From contig NZ_JAODIM010000043.1 of assembly GCF_025527015.1 (NCBI RefSeq), positions 1,116,001 through 1,180,000 of the forward strand: a DNA stretch of 64,000 bases, given 5' to 3'. Source of the DNA: Winslowiella arboricola. Lineage in GTDB: Bacteria > Pseudomonadota > Gammaproteobacteria > Enterobacterales > Enterobacteriaceae. Shown here piece after piece: positions 58,277 through 64,000 of the stretch (the stretch's first letter is position 1; the number at the start of each line of letters is the position of its first letter). The notes beneath the pieces are model-generated. The model was given only the letters and a program-made list of their open reading frames with translations. It ran no database searches and had not been told where the DNA came from. The position numbers and the translations under genes were made by a program.

Positions 58277-58681
58277 ATGCTCGATCTAACTGCGTTGGAT
58301 TATCTAAAATATATGGGAGTCGGGTTAATTCTGATTCCTTTTTTCCTTGTATCTAAAGCTGTAATGATAAAAACGAGAAATGAGTTCAAGAAAAGTGGGC
58401 TTGGCTTTGCAGCTTTTTTCCTGGCGGTTCATATTGCTTTATTCCTTGCTCCTGTGGGTATTCTCCTTGCTTCCTATTTTGATAAAGGAACTGGTGTGTT
58501 ATTAATCACTTCTCTTACTTTCTTGCTTATTTTATCAGGCGCATACGTTTATGACAGGATCATCAAACGCACTTTCGTTATCAGGATTGATGAGGAAACA
58601 TTTTATATATTATATCATCGAGCAAAAGATGACGGTGTTTCCATCAAAGATCTGATTGTGGACAGAGTCAAAAAAGAATAA
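58277..58681 (+). CDS. Hypothetical membrane protein with cytosolic tail
   Basis: 134 residues: three hydrophobic segments (MGVGLILIPFFLVSKAV; LGFAAFFLAVHIALFLAPVGILLA; VLLITSLTFLLILSGAYV) and a hydrophilic C-terminus (RTFVIRIDEETFYILYHRAKDDGVSIKDLIVDRVKKE) that looks like a small folded domain with a ribbon-helix-helix-like end. Start at 58277. No family recognised. Confidence 0.5.
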   Translation: MLDLTALDYLKYMGVGLILIPFFLVSKAVMIKTRNEFKKSGLGFAAFFLAVHIALFLAPVGILLASYFDKGTGVLLITSLTFLLILSGAYVYDRIIKRTFVIRIDEETFYILYHRAKDDGVSIKDLIVDRVKKE

Positions 58682-58912
58682 TGGCGCAGTTTGTCTTACA
58701 GGTCTGAATGAACCCTATCAAAAAAGGGTATTATGCATAACATCAATAGTGCCTCTCTAGAGCTTGAGGGAATCAGGTCAAGTGATAATGAGACTCTGAG
58801 ACCAGGCATCAATTAATTAATGCAGCTCCTGACCTGATTCCTATTGATTAACACAGTAGCAATATCCGCTTCTGGCACGAAGCGGGCTGGTCGCAAATCA
58901 GGACTTAAAGCT

Positions 58913-59275
58913 TTAGTTTTCGCTGGTGAACGAATTTCTCGCCGCAAGAATTTCTGCAACGTGTGTAACTGACCACTGGCGAAGCGCGTCAACAATCGGC
59001 ACGAGGGAGACCCCGAGTGGCGTAATCCCATATTGCACCGTCACCGGAACCGTTGCGAACGCCTCGCGTCGTACCAGTCCGTTCATTTCCAAGCGTCGAA
59101 GCGTTTGGCCGAGCATCTTTTGACTGATCCCCTCGATCTGACGTTTCAACGTGTTGAAACGTACTGGATTCTCAGACACTGCAATGAGTAACAAAACTGA
59201 CCATTTGTCAGCGAGTTGATCAAGCAGCATACGAGTAGGACAGGTCGCGATGAAAGGGCCAGAAAGATCTGCCAT
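58913..59275 (-). CDS. HxlR-family transcriptional regulator
   Basis: 120 residues of the HxlR winged-helix family: CPTRMLLDQLADKWSVLLLIAVSENPVRFNTLKRQIEGISQKMLGQTLRRLEMNGLVRREAFATVPVTVQYGITPLG, with the usual N-terminal Cys. Many HxlR proteins sense electrophiles or oxidants through that cysteine. Divergent from the hydrolase at 59374, with GTTGGTATC/GATAC-TCAAC-like inverted repeats between (59303-59341). Confidence 0.9.
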   Translation of the reverse strand: MADLSGPFIATCPTRMLLDQLADKWSVLLLIAVSENPVRFNTLKRQIEGISQKMLGQTLRRLEMNGLVRREAFATVPVTVQYGITPLGVSLVPIVDALRQWSVTHVAEILAARNSFTSEN

Positions 59276-59302
59276 TGTTACCTCCAGGTTACTTGGGGTG
59301 GT

Positions 59303-59341
59303 GTTGGTATCTTATTGACACCAGTCTCATTGAGTATCAAC
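59303..59341. promoter_or_regulatory. Putative HxlR operator
   Basis: Imperfect inverted repeat GTTGGTATCT (59303-59312) and GAGTATCAAC (59332-59341) in the divergent promoter region, sized for a winged-helix dimer pair. Confidence 0.4.
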
Positions 59342-59373
59342 CTTTCGTCAAGAAGAAAACCAAGGAGAAAGCT

Positions 59374-60228
59374 GTGATCGAATCTACTCACTATCCGAAT
59401 ATTGTCATACGTACCGTCGAGGTGAATGGCATTACCATCAATGTCGCCACATCGGGCACAGGTCCAGCCGTCCTGCTGCTACACGGCTGGCCACATACCT
59501 GGCAGCTTTGGCGCAACCTGGTTCCATTTCTTACCACGGATTATTGCGTGATCGCGCCCGACCTGCGCGGAATCGGTGCAACGACACTGGCGGACAACGG
59601 CTATGACCTGCACACATTAGCAGACGACGCGGCGGCATTGCTTGAGGCACTTGATGTTGAGCAAGCGAGCGTGGTTGGTATCGACCTCGGCGTTTCGATC
59701 GCAACGATGCTGGCGCTGCGCCATCCAGCGCGCACCCGCCATCTCATTGTCACCGAGGGGCTGGTCGGTAAGCTGCCTGGCGCTGAAGCCTTCCTGGCCA
59801 ACGGCGCCCCATGGTGGTTCGGCTTCCATGGGACACCAGGCCTGGCCGAATCCGTCCTCGAGGATCACGCCGACCGCTACATCGACTGGTTCCTGATTAA
59901 CGGGACTGCAGATCGCAAAGGCATAGACCCTGCAATTCGCGATGCATTCGTCACAGCTTACCAAACGCGCGAGAGATTGCGCTGTGGGTTTAAGCATTAC
60001 CGTGCTTTTCCTGTCGGTGCGAGGCAATTGGTTGAGGCGGTAGCCCAAACCAAGCTTTCGGTTCCGATACTCGCACTTGCAGGAGGTGTTGTTGGCACTG
60101 CGGTCGCTAACCAGCTCCGGCCAGTCTCGGCAGACCTGACGACAGGCGTTATTGAAAATTGCGGCCACTTGGTACCACTTGAACAGCCGCAAGCCCTCGC
60201 CGTTGCTATTCGTGGCTTCATAGCGTGA
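59374..60228 (+). CDS. Alpha/beta hydrolase, epoxide-hydrolase-like
   Basis: 284 residues from GTG at 59374 (GGAG six bases upstream; the longer frame overlaps the HxlR promoter). HGWPHTWQLWRNLVPFL is the oxyanion region, and the elbow reads VVGIDLGVSIA, with Asp as nucleophile as in epoxide hydrolases and dehalogenases rather than Ser. Late His in ENCGHLVPLEQP. Probable detoxification enzyme induced through HxlR. Confidence 0.85.
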   Translation: MIESTHYPNIVIRTVEVNGITINVATSGTGPAVLLLHGWPHTWQLWRNLVPFLTTDYCVIAPDLRGIGATTLADNGYDLHTLADDAAALLEALDVEQASVVGIDLGVSIATMLALRHPARTRHLIVTEGLVGKLPGAEAFLANGAPWWFGFHGTPGLAESVLEDHADRYIDWFLINGTADRKGIDPAIRDAFVTAYQTRERLRCGFKHYRAFPVGARQLVEAVAQTKLSVPILALAGGVVGTAVANQLRPVSADLTTGVIENCGHLVPLEQPQALAVAIRGFIA

Positions 60229-60297
60229 TCGCCAAACGACCTCCGCAAATCTGGGAAGCGGCTCGCTCTTCCCAATAAGGGGGGTTGAGGTGTAGTG

Positions 60298-60414
60298 ATG
60301 AATACATCGGCTTTCGCCGGTAGCGCTTTGACCGGAACCATCCGTAATCCGCAAAATCTGAAGCAGAGCGGGCAATATATCATTGGCACCATTCAGTCTT
60401 TTGTTGCCGGGTAG
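60298..60414 (+). CDS. Small peptide upstream of a membrane protein
   Basis: 38 residues (begins MNTSAFAGSALTGTIRNPQN, ends IGTIQSFVAG), with TTGAGGTG as a possible ribosome site. It ends 10 bp before the GTG of the membrane protein gene, whose own AGAGGAAA site overlaps its stop region. Glycine-rich and uncharged enough to suggest a secreted or regulatory peptide. No family recognised; may be a leader peptide. Confidence 0.35.
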   Translation: MNTSAFAGSALTGTIRNPQNLKQSGQYIIGTIQSFVAG

Positions 60415-60424
60415 AGGAAATATA

Positions 60425-61024
60425 GTGTTAACGAAAGAATTCAAAGCCAGATTTCAGAACTGTAAATCCGCCGAAAAAAGTATCAAAATGGCTACAGGCA
60501 AGGAGCTCTCCGATATCAAGGAAGATCTGATGGATGAAATGGGCCTCCCGATTGGCAAGCACACGACAGGACTGCCAATAGTCATCAGTATGCTGTTTAT
60601 GATTCTGGGATTTGCTATGACGCAGCTATCACTGTGGTCAACTGTGCTTGCATGGTTCTCATTACCAGCCTATACCGTGCTGGCATGGGTGTTCGCTGCC
60701 AGTTTTGTCTTTATGGTCGTCAATACCGCGGCGCTGTTTCTGGCAGGCAAGGGAGTGATGAAAGCTGTTGAAGTGCATATTGCACTGGCTCTCTTTACGG
60801 TATTTTTGTGCATCATCCATCTGGCAAAATCTATAACTGGTTTTTTGAGCAGTGAGCCATCGGCAGGAGTGCATCTGCTCAGCGCGATTTTAGGGCTGGT
60901 ATTTATTAGCATCAGTTTCTTTTGCATCAATTCAAAGACGTTTTATCAAATGCTGGTTTATACATTGCATAACCGGGCCTGGCGCAAGCTGTTAAAAACC
61001 TCTCAGCAGGGATTGAAACGCTAA
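60425..61024 (+). CDS. Hypothetical four-helix membrane protein
   Basis: 199 residues. Hydrophilic helical N-terminus (1-48), then four hydrophobic segments (TTGLPIVISMLFMILGFAMTQLSL; FSLPAYTVLAWVFAASFVFMVVNTAALFL; VHIALALFTVFLCIIHLA; GVHLLSAILGLVFISISFFCI). GTG start with GAGGAAA upstream. Size and layout recall bacteriocin immunity proteins but no real match is claimed. Preceded by a 38-residue ORF. Confidence 0.5.
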   Translation: MLTKEFKARFQNCKSAEKSIKMATGKELSDIKEDLMDEMGLPIGKHTTGLPIVISMLFMILGFAMTQLSLWSTVLAWFSLPAYTVLAWVFAASFVFMVVNTAALFLAGKGVMKAVEVHIALALFTVFLCIIHLAKSITGFLSSEPSAGVHLLSAILGLVFISISFFCINSKTFYQMLVYTLHNRAWRKLLKTSQQGLKR

Positions 61025-61033
61025 TAGTGTTAA

Positions 61034-61056
61034 CACCTGCCAGGGTATGGCAGGTG
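61034..61056 (+). terminator. Hairpin after the membrane protein
   Basis: CACCTGCCA/TGGCAGGTG with a 5-nt loop, ten bases past the stop codon; AACTTTC follows. Likely terminator, also between convergent genes. Confidence 0.55.
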
Positions 61057-61101
61057 AACTTTCAGCGTTGATCGTAAGTGCTATTTGCCTGAATAATAAC
61101 G

Positions 61102-62383
61102 TCAGAAATTTAGCTTTAACGCCTGGTCTTTAGCATAATCATAAGGACTCACCCACCCCGACCGGTTAGCATCCAGATAATCCGCCCACCACTGCATCAT
61201 CTTCTCGCGCTCATGAATATGCTTAGCCTTATGGATATAAGCTGCACGGACCTTTTTACGTTCCTGATGGCTCATCTGGCGTTCAACAGCTTCGCATGAC
61301 CATTTGCCAGACTCGACAAGCGCGCTACATGCCATAGTGCGGAAACCATGCCCGCAGACATCTTTCTGAGTGTCATACCCAATCAGCCGCAGAGCTTTAT
61401 TAATGGTGCCTTCACTCATCGTTTTCTTCAGATTACGAGCTCCTGGGAAGACCAGAAATTGCTCATCTCCCTGTAGCTGCTGGATGAGTTGCAATAACAG
61501 GACAGCCTGACGGGATAAAGGCACCAGATGAGGTGAGCGCATCTTGGCACCACGCTCAGAAAACTTAACGCCTGCGATCGGTTCTCTTCTGGCCGGAATG
61601 GTCCATATCGCTCTTTTAAAATCGATTTCTTCCCAGCGGGCAAAGCGCAGCTCGCTGGAGCGGATAAAAATCAGCAGGGTTAGCTGCAAAGCTAGTCTGG
61701 TCTGCTCACGACCTTTGTAGTGATCTATACGTCTCAGGAATTCGGGTATCTGTTCCAAATCAAGTGCGGGATGGTGATGGGTTTCAGATGGCGCAACGGC
61801 ACCTGTGAGATCCTGCGCAGGGTTGTATTCAATAATGCCGTTCTGTGCAGCGTAACGCATTACTGCCGCTGTGCGCTGTTGTAGCCGGCGAGCGACATCT
61901 ATCTTTCCGGCTCTCTCCACCGCCTTGATGGGTTCAACGAGATGAGGCAGTTTAAGTTTTTCGATATCATATGTTCCGATAACTGGAAATACATATAGCT
62001 CGAAATAACGCTTAACCCTCAATGCATGTTCAGCAGACCAGATACTGTTACTTACTTTACTCGCTACCCACTCAAGCGCTACGGATTGAAACGTGTGCTG
62101 AGGTACTGGGTTGAGCTTTTCCTGCTTACGTTTTTCGCCGGGGGTCGGCCCCTGAAGCTAACAATGCTTTGGCTTCTTCTCTAAGCCTTCTGGCATCAGC
62201 TAAAGTCACCGCAGGATAAGCACCAAAAGACAGCTTCTTTTCTTTACCAGCAAAGCGATATTTTAAGTACCACCGCTTAGACCCACTGGGATTTATCACC
62301 AGGTAAAGTCCGTACGCATCGCTTTGCTTATATGCCTTTAAACCGGGCTTTAAGTGCATGATAGTACGATTAGTTAACGGCAT
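61102..62383 (-). pseudogene. P4-type tyrosine integrase, interrupted by a one-base frameshift
   Basis: Two frames, 62126-62383 (Arm DNA-binding domain: LTNRTIMHLKPGLKAYKQSDAYGLYLVINPSGSKRWYLKYRF) and 61102-62022 (catalytic part), join perfectly if one base is removed from the G run at 62140-62144; the linker then reads GEKRKQEKLNPVPQHTFQSV. Catalytic residues are kept: ELRFARWEE (Arg), CGHGFRTMAC (His-x-x-Arg), and RAAYIHKA (Tyr). Corrected length about 426 residues, typical for the family. It targets tRNA genes; here it lies next to tRNA-Leu. Either recently inactivated or a sequencing error. Confidence 0.85.
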
Positions 62384-62602
62384 TTGGGGGCCTCACAAAA
62401 ACCTAACCGGAACCAGCCCCCATTTTGGCCCCCAAATGGCGCGGATTTCAACACGCAGATATGCACCATCATGCACTGAATGACTTTTGTTGATAAAGGG
62501 TTTACAGCCGGAGATTAAGAGAAGAAACAGGAAGTTATGCACCGCTGCGGAAGACTACGGACGAAAAAAAAGTCACCCGCGGGGTGACTTTTTTCTGAAG
62601 CA
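62384..62602. other. Integrase-tRNA spacer with arm-type sequence
   Basis: 219 bp. GCCCCCA...GGCCCCCAAATG (62416-62438) resembles arm-type integrase sites; a similar run (GCCCCCAATTATGCCCCAAAC, 21 bases starting at 45773) lies near the other att. The tRNA terminator lies at 62571-62589. No gene seen. Confidence 0.5.
62571..62589 (-). terminator. Terminator of the tRNA operon
   Basis: AGTCACCC/GGGTGACT stem; on the minus strand it is followed by a run of eight T (plus-strand A run 62564-62571). On the plus strand T runs also follow, so it may work both ways. Confidence 0.85.
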
Positions 62603-62688
62603 TGGTGCCCGGGGCGGGACTTGAACCCGCACAGCCATAAGCCGAGGGATTTTAAATCCCTTGTGTCTACCGATTTCACCACCCGGGC
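62603..62688 (-). tRNA. leuZ: tRNA-Leu (anticodon UAA)
   Basis: 86 nt including the encoded CCA. Acceptor stem GCCCGGG/CCCGGGC, D-loop GGTAGACAC, anticodon stem-loop GGGATTTAAAATCCC, long variable arm, and GGTTCAAGTCC T-arm. Third of three tRNAs in the order Gly-Cys-Leu (5' to 3' of the minus strand). Its 3' end serves as the island attachment site. Confidence 0.97.
62610..62626. repeat. attL core within the tRNA-Leu 3' end
   Basis: CGGGGCGGGACTTGAAC, identical to 45703-45719. It includes the T-arm of tRNA-Leu, so the tRNA remains intact after integration. Confidence 0.75.
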
Positions 62689-62699
62689 AGGGTGTAAAT

Positions 62700-62773
62700 T
62701 GGAGGCGCGTCCCGGAGTCGAACCGAGGTAGGCGGATTTGCAATCCGCAGCATGGCCACTCTGCCAACGCGCC
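62700..62773 (-). tRNA. cysT: tRNA-Cys (anticodon GCA)
   Basis: 74 nt. Acceptor GGCGCGT/ACGCGCC, anticodon loop TTGCAAA, T-arm GGTTCGACTCC, encoded CCA. Confidence 0.97.
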
Positions 62774-62826
62774 TTAATTCTGTTGCCTTTTCAGGCTGTT
62801 ATCAGATGATTTCTGATAACCTAATT

Positions 62827-62902
<76 letters not shown>

Positions 62903-63066
62903 AATTATCAGCTAACTAACTAAGAAATTCTTCCGAACCTGCTGATTTAATTTATCTTCTGGCGCTGAGCTGCCGTTCGATGCGTTGCATTCTACTGACC
63001 TGAGGAAATGAGTCAACAGAATTATCCTCACTCCGTGTCCGTTTGCTGCTTTTTAAATCGTATCGA

Positions 63067-63615
63067 TCAGCGTTCAAACAAATCGCCGCGCGCAGCGCTT
63101 AAATACTGGAACATTGACCAGAAAGTCAGCACCGCCGCAATATAGAGTGCAGCCACGCCAATCCCTTCTACCATGGCGTCCGGACGCCATAATAAGGCGA
63201 ACAGCGCCAGCATCTGTGCCGTAGTTTTAACTTTACCAATCCAGGACACCGCCACACTGCTGCGCTTACCAATTTCCGCCATCCACTCGCGCAGCGCAGA
63301 AATAATAATTTCACGGGCAATCATAGTCGCTGCCGGCAGGGTTATCCACCAGGCGTGAAAGTGTTCGGCAACCAGTACCATCGCCATCACTACCATTACT
63401 TTATCGGCGACAGGATCAAGAAAGGCGCCAAAACGCGTGGTTTGCTTCCAGCGACGGGCAAGAAAGCCGTCAAACCAGTCGGTAACCGCGGCGAAAATGA
63501 AAATCAGCGCGCAAGCCAGAGGAGCCCAATGAAATGGCAGATAGAATGCCAGCACAAAGAACGGGATCAGGATGACACGAAACAGGGTGAGCCACGTCGG
63601 AATATTAAATTGCAT
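63067..63615 (-). CDS. pgsA: CDP-diacylglycerol-glycerol-3-phosphate 3-phosphatidyltransferase PgsA
   Basis: 182 residues, integral inner-membrane enzyme making phosphatidylglycerol phosphate. CDP-alcohol phosphotransferase motif [11 protein letters not shown]...[10 protein letters not shown] with its conserved Asp residues at about 46-72, and several membrane helices. Same length as E. coli PgsA. Downstream of uvrC and upstream of glyW-cysT-leuZ. Confidence 0.97.
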   Translation of the reverse strand: MQFNIPTWLTLFRVILIPFFVLAFYLPFHWAPLACALIFIFAAVTDWFDGFLARRWKQTTRFGAFLDPVADKVMVVMAMVLVAEHFHAWWITLPAATMIAREIIISALREWMAEIGKRSSVAVSWIGKVKTTAQMLALFALLWRPDAMVEGIGVAALYIAAVLTFWSMFQYLSAARGDLFER

Positions 63616-63686
63616 ATGCTACGGTAACTGTCTGGCCGGAGTAGGATTTACCTGTATGTTGCAACATTGCTCCCCGCTATTCAATG

Positions 63687-64000
63687 CTAGTGTTTCAGTG
63701 AATGGAAGATTTTTTCCGCAAGAGCATGGGAAATACCCGGCACATTGGCTATTTCCTCAACCGTTGCGGCCATCAGAGGTTGCAGTCCCCCCATGTACTT
63801 AAGCAGCTGCTGGCGGCGCTTCGGCCCGATTCCTTCAATTAATTCCAGCGCGCTGGTGTTCTTCACTTTCGCGCGTTTATTACGATGTCCTGTAATTGCA
63901 TGATTGTGAGAGTCGTCACGAATATGTTGGATGACATGCAATGCAGGCGAGTCCGGCGGCAGAGAAAAACCTTCGCCGTGCGGTTCAAGAAACAGCGTCT
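63687..64000 (-). CDS. uvrC: Excinuclease ABC subunit UvrC, C-terminal part
   Basis: Partial; the gene runs off the right edge. The visible C-terminus has [30 protein letters not shown] (end of the UvrC nuclease domain) and the double helix-hairpin-helix ([49 protein letters not shown]). Makes the incisions in nucleotide excision repair. Context with pgsA is the standard uvrC-pgsA pair. Confidence 0.96.
   Translation of the reverse strand, partial: TLFLEPHGEGFSLPPDSPALHVIQHIRDDSHNHAITGHRNKRAKVKNTSALELIEGIGPKRRQQLLKYMGGLQPLMAATVEEIANVPGISHALAEKIFHSLKH

Noticed and set aside
59617..60444. 275-residue minus-strand frame
   Set aside because: Shadow of the epoxide-hydrolase-like gene.

Overview
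The window is chromosomal DNA of a Gram-negative gammaproteobacterium, most likely Enterobacterales and plausibly Erwiniaceae (Pantoea/Erwinia/Mixta-like). This is inferred from gene content: the right end carries uvrC (partial), pgsA and the tRNA-Gly/Cys/Leu cluster in the usual enterobacterial order. The left part holds sad with a divergent LysR gene, a ydeI-like/ydeJ-like pair, fetAB, sotB and katG, all close to enterobacterial relatives. No database search was possible, so names rest on recognised motifs and remembered families.

Left part (1-16.8 kb): a cluster of four small AriR/YmgB-type proteins; succinate-semialdehyde dehydrogenase with a divergent LysR regulator; small periplasmic stress proteins (DUF1471, YgiW/YdeI type); a CinA-type amidohydrolase; a GH15 glucoamylase-like enzyme; a KGG-motif protein; the iron exporter FetAB; several membrane proteins; a SotB-type sugar exporter; a divergent XRE/Ner-like regulator pair; an Rpn nuclease that carries a strong internal translation start; and a sugar porter followed by a LacI-type sensor without a DNA-binding domain.

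Middle (17.8-44 kb): a metabolic stretch made of divergently controlled cassettes. These are GntR with a transketolase plus ascorbate-type PTS (IIA, IIB, IIC); a three-domain soluble fumarate reductase (OYE, covalent-FMN and FAD domains) with a divergent DASS anion permease; katG; an SDR with a divergent AraC regulator; UbiX/UbiD-type decarboxylase genes with a divergent MarR regulator; a DadA-like oxidase with an amino-acid-type binding protein and an RraA-like protein; carbonic anhydrase; and a DUF2239 / DUF1330-like / alpha-beta-hydrolase operon behind a striking 19-bp perfect inverted repeat. A small lipoprotein and an orphan flavoprotein follow.

Right part (about 45.7-62.6 kb): a genomic island at the 3' end of tRNA-Leu(UAA). 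It is bounded by a 17-bp direct repeat of the tRNA 3' end (45703-45719 and 62610-62626), and a P4-type integrase broken by a one-base frameshift lies next to the tRNA. Cargo: a VapBC pair, an IS256-type transposase remnant, a LicT/BglG-controlled beta-glucoside operon with two antiterminator sites, a second vapC whose antitoxin gene has no canonical start codon, two orphan immunity-like genes, LysR/GST and HxlR/epoxide-hydrolase-like detoxification pairs, a PAS-LuxR regulator and several small membrane proteins. Integrase-arm-like sequence at 51.7 kb, inside the island, suggests it grew by tandem additions and then decayed. IS3-type remnants lie just outside the left boundary.
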